The position numbers and the translations under genes are program-made. A stretch of 64,000 bases of DNA from Gemmiger sp. An194 (GTDB taxonomy: Bacteria; Bacillota; Clostridia; Oscillospirales; Ruminococcaceae). Shown piece by piece: positions 33,112 to 42,343 of this stretch. The notes under the pieces are model-generated. The model was not told the DNA's origin, did no database searches, and saw only the letters and a list, made by a program, of their open reading frames with translations. The stretch is taken from assembly GCF_002160145.1 (NCBI RefSeq), contig NZ_NFKA01000014.1, forward strand, positions 30,914 through 94,913, written 5' to 3'. How positions within the stretch are numbered: the stretch's first letter is position 1; each line of letters begins with the position of its first letter.

Positions 33112-33750
33112 ATGAACCATTCTCAAGGAAAGGTATCTCTGCCGGTAATCAAACGGCTGCCCAAATATTACCGCTACATCAGCCAGATGCAGAGAAACGG
33201 TGTGGTAAAGGTATCTTCCAGTGAACTGGCCCGCATGATGGGCACCACTGCCAGTCAGGTACGCCAGGACTTTAACTGCTTTGGCGGTTTTGGCCAGCAG
33301 GGAATCGGCTATAATGTGGAGGTACTGCTGCACGAGATCGGTCGCCTGCTGTTTGGCGAGGGCGAAAAGCTGCCCACCATTCTGATCGGTGCCGGCCGTC
33401 TGGGCCGGGCGGTCTCCCGTTTTCTGACCACCGATACCAACGGCTACCATCTGCTGGCTGTATTCGATGTGCAGCAGGAGCTGGTGGGCCAGGATCTGGA
33501 CGGCATTCCCATCCATCACATTGATGAGCTGGAGTCCTTCTGTGCCGCCCACAATCCTCAGGTGGCGGTGCTCTGCCTGCCCCGTGAGGGCGCAAAGGAG
33601 CTTTCCGGCCGACTGGTGGACCTGGGCATCCGGGGCTTCTGGAACTTCAGTCACTACGATCTTTCCATTCCCTACCCCAATGTGACGGTGGAGAATGCCC
33701 ATCTGGGCGACAGCCTGATGAGCCTGGGCTATCGGCTGCGGAACGACTGA
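33112..33750 (+). CDS. rex: Redox-sensing transcriptional repressor Rex
   Basis: Senses the NADH/NAD+ ratio and represses fermentation, hydrogenase and respiratory genes when NADH is low. The 212-residue protein has the N-terminal winged helix (VIKRLPKYYRYISQM, SSELARMMGTTASQVRQDF, GGFGQQGIGYNV) and a Rossmann NADH domain (ILIGAGRLGRAVSRF), ending in the swapped C-terminal helix (AHLGDSLMSLGYRL). The leader is about 110 bases long. Regulation of the nearby hydrogenase operon is expected from family knowledge but no full operator was found there. Confidence 0.96.
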   Translation: MNHSQGKVSLPVIKRLPKYYRYISQMQRNGVVKVSSSELARMMGTTASQVRQDFNCFGGFGQQGIGYNVEVLLHEIGRLLFGEGEKLPTILIGAGRLGRAVSRFLTTDTNGYHLLAVFDVQQELVGQDLDGIPIHHIDELESFCAAHNPQVAVLCLPREGAKELSGRLVDLGIRGFWNFSHYDLSIPYPNVTVENAHLGDSLMSLGYRLRND

Positions 33751-33766
33751 ATCCATCAAACAACAG

Positions 33767-33804
33767 CAGCCCGGCTGCGTGAAAGCGCAGCCGGGCTGAC
33801 TTTT
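33767..33804 (+). terminator. rex terminator
   Basis: CAGCCCGGCTGCG and CGCAGCCGGGCTG form a 13-base-pair stem with a six-base loop; the T-run is short (ACTTTTGG), so read-through into tdk is possible. Confidence 0.75.
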
Positions 33805-33851
33805 GGCGAATGAGCGTCTTCTTCGCCGTATAAAGAGGTTTATGCAACACT

Positions 33852-34466
33852 ATGGCAAAATTGTATTTTCGCTACGGCGCCATGAACAGCGGCAAAAGCA
33901 CGGCCCTGATGCAGGTGGCCTATAATTACGAGGAGCGCGGCATGCGGGTGCTGGTGATGAAGCCCAGCGTGGATACCAAGGGCGGCGACAAGCTGGTCAG
34001 CCGACTGGGTGTGACCCGGCTGGTAGACATTGCCGTGACCCCCAAGCTGGACATTCTGGACCTGGTGCGGGATCTGCTGACCCGCGCCCCCGCCCCGGCC
34101 TGCATTCTCACCGATGAGAGCCAGTTCTTCACCCCTGAGCAGGTGGAGCAGCTGCTGCGCATCACCGTGGAGCTGAATATCCCGGTGATTGCCTACGGCC
34201 TGCGCACGGATTTTTCCCTGAGAGGCTTCCCCGGCTCCACCCGCCTGCTGGAGCTGGCCCATGCGGTGGAAGAGATGAAGACCATCTGCTTCTGCGGCCG
34301 CAAGGCCACCTGCAACGGCCGCAAGGTGAACGGCGAATTCGTGTTTGAAGGCGATCAGGTTGTCATCGACGAGGGCGGCGAAGTGGAATATGTAAGCCTG
34401 TGTGCCCAGTGCTATTTCAAGGCGCGGGATGACTTCTACCGCCGTCACCCCCGCATCACAGTTTGA
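33852..34466 (+). CDS. tdk: Thymidine kinase (type II)
   Basis: Phosphorylates thymidine with ATP in pyrimidine salvage. The 204-residue protein has the type II layout: P-loop YGAMNSGKST at residues 8-17, the DESQF motif near 97, the lasso region TDFSLRGFPGSTRLLELA and a structural zinc site (CFCGRKATC near 150 and CAQC near 187). Length is normal for bacterial type II kinases. AGAGG is 13 bases ahead of the ATG. A strong terminator follows directly. Confidence 0.96.
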   Translation: MAKLYFRYGAMNSGKSTALMQVAYNYEERGMRVLVMKPSVDTKGGDKLVSRLGVTRLVDIAVTPKLDILDLVRDLLTRAPAPACILTDESQFFTPEQVEQLLRITVELNIPVIAYGLRTDFSLRGFPGSTRLLELAHAVEEMKTICFCGRKATCNGRKVNGEFVFEGDQVVIDEGGEVEYVSLCAQCYFKARDDFYRRHPRITV

Positions 34467-34506
34467 AAAACTCCCGAAAGCCTGTGCGCCTTTCGGGAGT
34501 TTTCTT
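34467..34506. terminator. tdk terminator, probably also serving the converging gene
   Basis: AACTCCCGAAAG and CTTTCGGGAGTT form a 12-base-pair stem followed by TTCTTTTTG on the plus strand; AAAAA upstream gives a T-run on the minus strand. Confidence 0.85.
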
Positions 34507-34517
34507 TTTGTGGCAAT

Positions 34518-35504
34518 TTACAGCACAACGCCCTTGACCAGCAGCGAGATGGTGCCGTCCGGCTCGTTGACGAACTCCACATAGTCGTTGTCGCCACGCA
34601 GAAGGCTGGTGGGGATCTTCATCTCGATGCCGCTCTCGGTCTTGATGGACTGATATTCCATTCGCTTGATGCGGGCGGGCGGAACCGATACGGTTTCCTC
34701 CAGCGGCAGATTCGCCTGCTCCAGCTCCTGGGTGAAGGACTCCACCGCCAGCGGGAACTGCTCCTCCAGCCGCTCCTTCACTCGCTGGACCTCCAGACTG
34801 CCGTCACCAGCCACCGCCTCCTCGCAGAGGATGGCTGCGATCTCACTGTCGCTTTTCTGGTTGTCCTCGTAGCTCTGGCGCACCGCCTGGGCTGCGGCGG
34901 TCTGCACCGTCTGCAGCTTGGCCCGCTCGGGCTGGGCCTGAGTGCTGCGCAGAATGCGCTCGGACAGATAGAAAATCTTCGCCCCGTCCACCTCGTATTT
35001 TTTCTCCACCAGCTTGATGGAGCCATCGGTCATATCCACGATCACCGACTCATCCGGCTTGGAACCGGCGGCGGGCAGCAGGGTGCGCTGCTTGATCAGG
35101 GCGTTGTAGTGCTGGCCCTCCACCTGCTGATAATAGTGGGCATAGGCCGCCTTGTAGTTCATCTTCAGAATGGCGATGCTCTCGTGCCCGTTGATGGAGC
35201 AGTAAATCACAATCAGGTCCGCATTGGGAATGGCCGGGCTGGTGCGCATCACCTGAAAGAATTCGTCCGCCACCTGCTTGGAACACTGCACAAAGTCCTG
35301 ATTGTCCAGCAGCAGCGACGGGAAGGTGGCTTCCGGCAGAAAGCTGCAGTTTTTCACCGCATCGTTGTAATAGGCCTTTTCCAGGTGGGCAGCCAGATAG
35401 TCGGCAGTGTCGCCGTCCAGCTCCAGCAGCCGGTCGGAAAATACCGGTGCACCGCCGCTGGAATCCAGCACGTGTACGATGGCCTTAAAGATCTGTAATT
35501 CCAT
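34518..35504 (-). CDS. 37-kDa nucleoid-associated protein family (NdpA/YejK-like)
   Basis: A 328-residue cytoplasmic protein matching the nucleoid-associated NA37 family. Family-like segments are FKAIVHVLDSSGGAPVFSDR at the N-terminus, FFQVMRTSPAIPNADLIVIY, and FYLSERILRSTQAQPERAKL. Known members bind DNA in the nucleoid; their function is unclear, and related proteins neighbour anti-phage loci in some genomes, but no such locus is seen here. ATG 35504 (MELQIFKAIV) has AAAGGAACGG upstream, and a TATAAT -10 lies at 35544-35539 on this strand, overlapping an AGCGG/CCGCT stem. Confidence 0.8.
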   Translation of the reverse strand: MELQIFKAIVHVLDSSGGAPVFSDRLLELDGDTADYLAAHLEKAYYNDAVKNCSFLPEATFPSLLLDNQDFVQCSKQVADEFFQVMRTSPAIPNADLIVIYCSINGHESIAILKMNYKAAYAHYYQQVEGQHYNALIKQRTLLPAAGSKPDESVIVDMTDGSIKLVEKKYEVDGAKIFYLSERILRSTQAQPERAKLQTVQTAAAQAVRQSYEDNQKSDSEIAAILCEEAVAGDGSLEVQRVKERLEEQFPLAVESFTQELEQANLPLEETVSVPPARIKRMEYQSIKTESGIEMKIPTSLLRGDNDYVEFVNEPDGTISLLVKGVVL

Positions 35505-35606
35505 GAAGATCCGTTCCTTTCGCTTGAGGTTCCTGTTTATTATAGCGGAAAAGCCGCTGTTTGGGTAGGGGCGCTTTTTCCTCTTTCCCCTTTTCTCCAA
35601 CAGGTA

Positions 35607-35637
35607 AAAGCCGCCCGGAATCAATCCGGGCGGCTTT
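35607..35637 (-). terminator. Terminator of the M60 peptidase / cohesin-like operon
   Basis: AAAAGCCGCCCGGA and TCCGGGCGGCTTTT form a 14-base-pair stem with a five-base loop and T-runs both ways. Confidence 0.88.
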
Positions 35638-35687
35638 TTCTGCTTGCTTTATGGAGAAAATTGAGAAGGAAACGGAAAGGAAAGAAA

Positions 35688-36692
35688 TCAATCGCGGCCG
35701 CGACGCCAGATCACGACGCCGGCCACAGCGGCAGCGGCCACCACGGCCACACCAATCACCACAGGCAGTACGCTCACCTTGGACTTCTGGGTCTGGGAAG
35801 CGGTGCTCTGGCTCTGGGCCTGGCTCTCGCTTTCCGCTGCCTGGCTCTCAGCCTCGCTGGAGGCGGACTCGCTCTGAGCCTGGCTCTCCTCGGAAGCAGC
35901 CTCGCTCACCGCGCTCTGGGAAGCAGAGGCACCGGGAGCCTTGCTGGAAGCAGCAGTGCCCGGCTGGGCGGTAGCTGCCGCGTTGTTGTTCTGGGTGGAA
36001 CCGTTCTGGCTGCCGCTCGTGCTGCCGCCAGAGGGCTTCTGGGTGGCCTCAGGCTTCTCGGTCGCCTGAGGCTGCTCAGTCGCCTGGGGCTGCTGTGTTG
36101 CCTCGGGGGGTTCGGTTGCCTCAGGCTGCTGAGTGGGTTCCGGAGCAGGCGACAGCTCGCCCACATTCACAGCCAGGGTCTCCGCCTGCATAGTCAGCTT
36201 CTGTGCGGAGGAGCTGGCCCGAAGCAGGGTCAGACCGCTGACCATCTCGGCACTGGAGCCCTCTTCCTGGTTGGGCAGGCCGGTGGTGATGGACACCTCC
36301 AGATACTCGCCCTTCGCCGCCTCTACCTGGATGGAACCCAGGTCGGCCTTGTCGTTTTCAAACAGCGCACCGTTGGCGCCGGCCACATATACGGTCAGAA
36401 CATTGGTGTTCTGATTGTAGCGATAGGTTTTTACGGTGCCCGGCAGATCCTCGTCAAAGACAAAGCTCACATCGGCCTTGTCCAGCGAACCGACCACAGG
36501 GCTCAGCGTAAAGCTCATCTGCAGGGCGTTCACGCCCTCGCCCGCACCGGTGTGCTGCAGGTCCAGAGAGACCTTGGCGCCTCCCTCAACAGACTGCAGG
36601 TTGGCGGCCGCATCCGCGGCCGCCAGCCCCTGCAGGGGCAGCGCCATGACCAAAACCGCAGCCCCGATCAGGCCTATGATTTTTTTGTTCAT
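35688..36692 (-). CDS. Secreted membrane-anchored protein with cohesin-like N-terminal domain
   Basis: A 334-residue cell-surface protein. Residues 1-25 are a signal peptide; about 27-165 form a beta-rich domain with a cohesin-like look (VNALQMSFTLSPVVGSLDKA, LTVYVAGANGALFENDKADL, GSIQVEAAKGEYLEVSI). Next come a Pro/Thr/Glu/Gln repeat (PEATQQP, PQATEQ units, about 173-205), a Ser/Ala/Glu-rich stalk (about 220-300) and a C-terminal membrane helix (VLPVVIGVAVVAAAAVAGVVIW) with an Arg-rich stop-transfer tail. The upstream co-transcribed gene, 46 bases away, encodes a peptidase with a dockerin-like repeat, so this could anchor that enzyme. The cohesin call is inference and needs structure prediction; the export, stalk and anchor are clear. 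Confidence 0.7.
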   Translation of the reverse strand: MNKKIIGLIGAAVLVMALPLQGLAAADAAANLQSVEGGAKVSLDLQHTGAGEGVNALQMSFTLSPVVGSLDKADVSFVFDEDLPGTVKTYRYNQNTNVLTVYVAGANGALFENDKADLGSIQVEAAKGEYLEVSITTGLPNQEEGSSAEMVSGLTLLRASSSAQKLTMQAETLAVNVGELSPAPEPTQQPEATEPPEATQQPQATEQPQATEKPEATQKPSGGSTSGSQNGSTQNNNAAATAQPGTAASSKAPGASASQSAVSEAASEESQAQSESASSEAESQAAESESQAQSQSTASQTQKSKVSVLPVVIGVAVVAAAAVAGVVIWRRGRD

Positions 36693-36738
36693 GTCTTACT
36701 CCTTTATGCTTGGCCCCGATACGGGCCATCGTCAATTC

Positions 36739-39700
36739 TTAGTTGTCCCCGGTGATCGTGATCTGGGGCAGCTCTGCGGGTACCTCGACCCACAGGGAGT
36801 CACTGACCAGACGCTGACCCTGGTTGGTCAGAGCATCGTCCACACGGTAGAGCTCCACCCGCACCTTTTCAGGCAGAACCGCGTCGGGGCTGATCCAGTA
36901 AACCCAGCGACCGTCGGAGGTGTTGCCCAGATCGCCCTTATCCGGAACCGGAGCCAGGATGATCTGCTCGGCACTGCCCTCGCCGTTGTCGCCGTAGCCC
37001 ACGATCTTGCCGTCCTGATCGTAAACGATCACGGCGTTGTAGGCCGGGTTGCCCTTGTATTCGCCCACGAAGATTACGGAACCGGCCGGAATGAAGCCGT
37101 CGGTATGCTCGCTCTTCTCGTAGAGGCCCTGGTCGTAGATGTAGTCCTCAGCCAGGATGCCGATGCCGTCCTGCAGCATCTCCACGTTGTCGCCGGTGGG
37201 GCCCAGCACATCCAGCTCGGTGATGCTCACGCTCTGCGCGTCCTGGAAGGTCAGGCGCAGACCGGTGGCACCGCTGGTGCGAATCCAGCCCTCATCGTTC
37301 ACCGCATACACGGTGGTGGAGCCGGTGCTTTCCAGGCTCTGTACGCTCACGGGTACATCCACCCACTGACCGTTTTCCTCCAGCTGCAGTACCAGCTTGC
37401 CGGCAGGAACCTGGCCTGCACCGCTCATGAGAGTAAACTTGAAGCCGGTCACATCCAGCTCCTTGCCAAAGGCTACCTGGATCATGGCATCCTCGCCCTG
37501 AGTCGCACCGGTGTAGGTGGTGCTCAGGTTGTCGTCGAAGGCCAGACCAATGGCGGACTTCACGGTGGCATGGTCATGGGCACCGGGATCAAAGCCGGCA
37601 TCCGGGTCCTGCTCGTCGTGATCCACCTCAGTATCCTGCTCGGAGGTCATGTTGGTGGTAACGGTCCAGTCGCTCTTGTCCTGGCTGCCGTCGTGATTGA
37701 TCTTGATGGTCTCCATGGAAACCGCCTGGGCGTAATCCAGGTACTGATCCACGGGAACGATCTGATAGGTGAAGGCACGGTTGTTGATGGTGCTTACCGT
37801 ATCGGTGAAGCTGGCCGCGCCATTCTCGCCCGCCAGCACAAAGCCAACGGTCTCTTTGTTTTCCTGACCGCCGGAGATGGAGATGCGGTTGATCTCGTAG
37901 CCCAGCAGGCTGGAAGAAGCACTTGCCGGTGCGATGGTCAGGCTGACCTGGTTCTGAGCCAGGCCATTGCTGCCGGTGCCCTTGGTCAGGGTCACATCAG
38001 CAGTGCTGAGCACACTCTGATCCTTCAGGCTCTGGCCGTTGGGATTCTGAATGCGGTAGCTCTGAGCCGAGTCGTTCACATAGTAGATCGCACGGGTCTC
38101 AGCCTCGAACTGACTTACGTAACGGGTGGTCTCCTCATCCGCCACCAGACCCCAGCGCAGGAAGAACTCGCTCAGATCCTTCTGGGCGGCCGCACTGGCC
38201 AGCCGGATGATGTTCTGCTCGGAACCGCCGTTCAGCGTCAGGGCAACACCGCCGGGAGCGGGCGCCTTGGAGGGAGTACGGGAGTAGGTATCCACCCGGG
38301 CAAAGAACAGGTTGTTGAAGACATCCTGCTCGGTGCTGAAGGTCTTGTAGGGATAGTAGTTGTCGTAGGCCAGACGCAGCTGCCAGTACATGGCCAGCTG
38401 CAGGAACACATCGCTGGCGCGGCCGATGGTGCCGCTGGTCACCTTGTCGTACACAGCATCGTAGCTGAAACGCACGCCGCTGGTGCCGTAGGTAGCCAGC
38501 TGCGCAAAGTAGTTGTTGGTCACCTCAGCGATGACATAGCTGGACTGGTTGATGTCGTGACCGATCTCGTGACCGATACCCCAGCCGAACAGGTCGCCGG
38601 CCAGATAAGCACCCTTCTCGTCGGCCTGCAGGGGCACGCCCTGCGCCATGCCGGGCACGGAGCCCCAGCCGATGCCGATGTGGTTGCCGGCCGCATACAT
38701 GAAGGCGCCGGCGAACATGCGCATGTAACGGATGTTCAGATGCTGGCTGGGCACGCGGTTGATGGGATCAGCCGCAGTTTCGGTCAGGCCCTTGTGCTGG
38801 TAGAACAGCTCCATGGTCTGATCCATGGCCAGCAGAGAGTCGTTCAGGCGCTGGGCCTTCTCGGCGGTGGTGCCGCTGCCCAGACCCGCCAGCACCTGCT
38901 GAGCGGACAGGGAGAACAGCATGTGGTCGCCCATCAGCTCGGTTGCGCCCAGGATGCACTCCTCTTCGTTGTACTCGTAGTTTACGTTGGCATTGCTGCT
39001 GCCGGCATGCAGCTGCTCGTGCAGCTCCTCCAGACCGGCCACATAGGTCTCCAGCTCCTCCACGTACTGTTCGGTCAGAGCCAGGCGCTGGACCTCATCC
39101 TTAATGCCGTACAGATCCAGCATGGGGATGGTGGTGCCGCCCGCCACGCGCACACCGTACTTACTGGTCTGATTGCCGGCAGCGTAGTACACATACAGGG
39201 AGCCGCCGCGCTCGAAGTCCTTGCTCACGATGGCAGGGATGGTAAAGGTGTTCTCGCCCACCTTCAGCCGGCCGATCTGCTTCATGAAGTTGCCGGACTC
39301 GGCGTTGTACTGGGTAGCCACCAGATACAGATCGGTGTTGGTGCCGCTCTGCAGATCCGGGTTACCCACGTAGATGGTGATCTCCTCACCGGCAGCGGCG
39401 GTCACGCCCAGGGGCTGCCAGGGGTTCAGACCGGTGAAGCCCAGGCTGCCGTCCGCATAGCCGCTCACGTTGGCGCCCATGGCCTTGATGTGCTGCACGG
39501 GGCGCAGGGTGCTGTTGTTGGCCAGCAGGTCGGCTGCAGTTTCCAGCTCACGCTTGAGCTGGGTGTAGTTGGGATGCAGCTCATTGCAGGCAGGATCAGG
39601 GGTGTTCAGACGGGTGTACAGGGCGTCGATCACGCTCTGGTCCACATCCTCCCGCAGGGTGGTGTGGTAATCGTCTGCATACAGGGCCATGATGTCCTGA

Positions 39701-42324
39701 TAGATGCCGTCGTATGCGTAGAAACGCAGCTCACCGATCTTCATGGCACGAGTCCAGCCGGTGTTGGTGCAGATCTGAATCTGATCCGTGGTGATCTTGG
39801 TGCCGAAGTCGATGTAGATATGACGCCGACCGTTTTCATCGGTACGGGAATTGGTGCGCAGGCCGGTAACTTCCTTCAGGGAACCGGTCTCCTGGTCACG
39901 ATACCACACACGGATACTGTTGATGGCACCGTTCTCCGGCTCGGCCAGCGCCATGGCCCCCATCTCATAAACACCGTCGAAGGTGATGCGCAGACCGCGG
40001 TTGTCGGTGTTACCGTAAATCACGCCGTCATCCCAGTCGCCGATGTAGTAGTAGGAGGACTGATCGCCATCCACCACGCCCAGGCCGCTGTTGGTACTAG
40101 CCGCATCCAGCGGGCTGTTCACCATCATATTGGTGCCTCGCATGGTGGTCACGCTCTGGATGTGAGCGGTGAGCTGACCTGCACCGTTGGAGGTATTGAT
40201 CAGCTTGTAGGAGGGCATCCAGGCCGGCTGCAGGCTCAGGGTCTTGGCCAGCGCCGGAATGGCGTTGGGACCGTCGCCCAGCTCGTTGGTACCGTACACG
40301 GTGACCTCATACTCCACGTTCTCTTCCAGATTGTCGATCTTGTAGCTGTTGGCAGTGATGTTCTTGGCCGCCACAGTGTATTCCGCGTTTGCATCGCTCT
40401 TCTTGCGGTACAGCACGGTGTAGCTGTCGGTATCGTCCATGTCCTTCCAGTGCAGGCTGATGGAACGGAAACCGCCGGAAGCCTCCAGGTTATCGGGAGC
40501 AGCAGGCATTTTCTCCACCACCGGCTTTACGGTGATGGGCTCGCAGTAGCCGCTGGACCATTCACCGTTCAGGGACTGTACCTGCACGGTGTATTCCTTG
40601 CCGTTGATCAGCTTGCCGCCGTTCAGGCCGTCCACCAGCAGCTGGTTGGCATTGGTGCGGATGGTCGCGGTCACATTGCCGGTGGAATTCTTCACGGGAC
40701 CGGTGATCTTGACCTCGTAAGCGGTCACGTTCTGGGCGGGCTTCCAGGTGAGCAGGAATGCCTTGTCGGAAGCGCTCGCGCTCAGGCCGGTGGGGATATC
40801 CAGCTCCGGCTCAGGGATGCGGTTCTCCATGCCGTTCAGGAACTCCACCTTGGAGATCTCGGCCAGCTTGTTGCTCTGGGTGGCGGTGATGGTCAGGGTG
40901 ATCTTTTTCACCGCGACCTGCTTGCCGAAGTTGATCTCCAGAGTGCCGTCCGCCGCGCGGGCGGTACGTGCAGAGGTAGTAAACAGGCTGAACAGCGCAA
41001 CCACGCCGCTCTGCTGTTCGCTGATGTTAATTTTAAGAGAGTCGGTGCTGCCGTCCTCCTTCACATACTCAACGGTAACAAAGCCATCGGTGATGGTACC
41101 GTCGCTTGCAACAGGAGTCTGGATGGTCATACCGTCCATCTGGGGCAGCTCTTCCGGCGCAACGTTCTCGTCGCTGCTGGCAAAATCGAAGTCCACCGCA
41201 ATGGCATTCGATGCATCAATGGCACCGCTCACATTTTCCAGGGTCACGCTGGCGCCGTCATTGACCAGATCCTCCAGGCTGCCCTGCTTGACCTCAACGA
41301 TGCTGTTATCCACCTGAGGCTTGGCCACATTGTCGGCCAGGCGGGCCTGCACGGTGGAAAGCACATCGCCCTTGTTCAGGTTGGCGGCCAGCAGCTGCAG
41401 ATCACCCAGATCCACTTCGCCGCTGCCGTCCAGGTCGGCCAGCACATTCTCGCCGCCATTCTGGATGGCGTCCACGATGGCATCCGCATCGGCGTCACTC
41501 AGCGCGCCGTCACGGTTGGCATCACCCACACGCAGCACGCCGGGATGAGCGGTATTCTCGAAACCGGCCAGCTCGCTGGTGTGCAGGGTCAGCTCATTGC
41601 GCATGTTCCGGCCCACTTCCAGAGACTGGGTGTAATCCGCAAAGCCGGGTGCGGAGATCACAACCTGATAGCTTCCGGCTTCCAGGCCCTCCACGCTCAC
41701 CTGTGCGGGAGCAGCCTCGGTCTCAGCATTATTGGACAGCGTAGTGCTGCTCTGGGCCACATGCTCACCATCCCGGTACAGGGTCATGGTGAAGGTCACA
41801 TCGCGGCTCATGAGCATTGCCGCATGGATGGAAGCGGTCACGCTGGCCTGGGGAGCGGCCTCAACGGGCTCCTCCACCTCGTCCAGCTCCTCCTGATCCA
41901 TCAGCTCCTCTTCTTCGGAAAGAAGCTCGTCGGAAACAACTTCAGCGGAGGTCGCCTCTTCGGAAGCGATTTCCTCAGAAGCCGCTTCACTGGAGACGCT
42001 CTCCTCAGAAGCTGCTTCACTGGCAACAGACTCGCTGGAAGCGGTCTCCTCAGAGGCGGCTTCACTGGAAGCACTCTCACTGGAAGCAGCCTCCTGAGAA
42101 GACGCTTCACTGGTCACGGCAGACGAAATATCGGTCTCGTCCGGCTGCTGGCTGGCAGCTGCGTCGCTTTCCCCTTCGGGCTCGGTCTGCACCTGCACCA
42201 CCGATACGCTGCTCGCAGCGTCCACAGCTGCCACGGCAGGCAGGAACGCCTGGGTCGCAACGGTAGCCATCATGGTGAACGCCAGCAGATAGGCAATGAT
42301 CGATTTCATGGTTCGATTGCTCAT
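36739..42324 (-). CDS. Very large secreted M60-family (mucinase-like) metallopeptidase with dockerin-like repeat
   Basis: A 1861-residue secreted protein. In order: signal peptide (1-36); Ser/Glu/Ala repeat region (about 70-150, SSEAASEE-type units); a small beta domain (150-255); a duplicated dockerin-like calcium repeat (about 266-320: GDANRDGALSDAD and ADLDGSGEVDLGD); a beta domain ending in galactose-binding-like sequence; two fibronectin-III-like domains (about 508-602 and 605-695); an F5/8C-like domain (700-870); the M60 catalytic region with HEIGH at 1252-1256 and the third ligand Glu at 1267; a C-terminal discoidin-like domain (about 1589-1709). M60 gluzincins cleave O-glycosylated proteins such as mucin. 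ATG 42324 or 42309 are both possible starts. Confidence 0.85.
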   Translation of the reverse strand: MSNRTMKSIIAYLLAFTMMATVATQAFLPAVAAVDAASSVSVVQVQTEPEGESDAAASQQPDETDISSAVTSEASSQEAASSESASSEAASEETASSESVASEAASEESVSSEAASEEIASEEATSAEVVSDELLSEEEELMDQEELDEVEEPVEAAPQASVTASIHAAMLMSRDVTFTMTLYRDGEHVAQSSTTLSNNAETEAAPAQVSVEGLEAGSYQVVISAPGFADYTQSLEVGRNMRNELTLHTSELAGFENTAHPGVLRVGDANRDGALSDADADAIVDAIQNGGENVLADLDGSGEVDLGDLQLLAANLNKGDVLSTVQARLADNVAKPQVDNSIVEVKQGSLEDLVNDGASVTLENVSGAIDASNAIAVDFDFASSDENVAPEELPQMDGMTIQTPVASDGTITDGFVTVEYVKEDGSTDSLKINISEQQSGVVALFSLFTTSARTARAADGTLEINFGKQVAVKKITLTITATQSNKLAEISKVEFLNGMENRIPEPELDIPTGLSASASDKAFLLTWKPAQNVTAYEVKITGPVKNSTGNVTATIRTNANQLLVDGLNGGKLINGKEYTVQVQSLNGEWSSGYCEPITVKPVVEKMPAAPDNLEASGGFRSISLHWKDMDDTDSYTVLYRKKSDANAEYTVAAKNITANSYKIDNLEENVEYEVTVYGTNELGDGPNAIPALAKTLSLQPAWMPSYKLINTSNGAGQLTAHIQSVTTMRGTNMMVNSPLDAASTNSGLGVVDGDQSSYYYIGDWDDGVIYGNTDNRGLRITFDGVYEMGAMALAEPENGAINSIRVWYRDQETGSLKEVTGLRTNSRTDENGRRHIYIDFGTKITTDQIQICTNTGWTRAMKIGELRFYAYDGIYQDIMALYADDYHTTLREDVDQSVIDALYTRLNTPDPACNELHPNYTQLKRELETAADLLANNSTLRPVQHIKAMGANVSGYADGSLGFTGLNPWQPLGVTAAAGEEITIYVGNPDLQSGTNTDLYLVATQYNAESGNFMKQIGRLKVGENTFTIPAIVSKDFERGGSLYVYYAAGNQTSKYGVRVAGGTTIPMLDLYGIKDEVQRLALTEQYVEELETYVAGLEELHEQLHAGSSNANVNYEYNEEECILGATELMGDHMLFSLSAQQVLAGLGSGTTAEKAQRLNDSLLAMDQTMELFYQHKGLTETAADPINRVPSQHLNIRYMRMFAGAFMYAAGNHIGIGWGSVPGMAQGVPLQADEKGAYLAGDLFGWGIGHEIGHDINQSSYVIAEVTNNYFAQLATYGTSGVRFSYDAVYDKVTSGTIGRASDVFLQLAMYWQLRLAYDNYYPYKTFSTEQDVFNNLFFARVDTYSRTPSKAPAPGGVALTLNGGSEQNIIRLASAAAQKDLSEFFLRWGLVADEETTRYVSQFEAETRAIYYVNDSAQSYRIQNPNGQSLKDQSVLSTADVTLTKGTGSNGLAQNQVSLTIAPASASSSLLGYEINRISISGGQENKETVGFVLAGENGAASFTDTVSTINNRAFTYQIVPVDQYLDYAQAVSMETIKINHDGSQDKSDWTVTTNMTSEQDTEVDHDEQDPDAGFDPGAHDHATVKSAIGLAFDDNLSTTYTGATQGEDAMIQVAFGKELDVTGFKFTLMSGAGQVPAGKLVLQLEENGQWVDVPVSVQSLESTGSTTVYAVNDEGWIRTSGATGLRLTFQDAQSVSITELDVLGPTGDNVEMLQDGIGILAEDYIYDQGLYEKSEHTDGFIPAGSVIFVGEYKGNPAYNAVIVYDQDGKIVGYGDNGEGSAEQIILAPVPDKGDLGNTSDGRWVYWISPDAVLPEKVRVELYRVDDALTNQGQRLVSDSLWVEVPAELPQITITGDN

Positions 42325-42343
42325 CCTTTCGTTGGAATTTCTC

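Noticed and set aside
41900..42120. Tandem repeats that could be taken for a CRISPR array
   Set aside because: They are in-frame Ser/Glu/Ala codon repeats inside the M60 protein, with no unique spacers of constant length.
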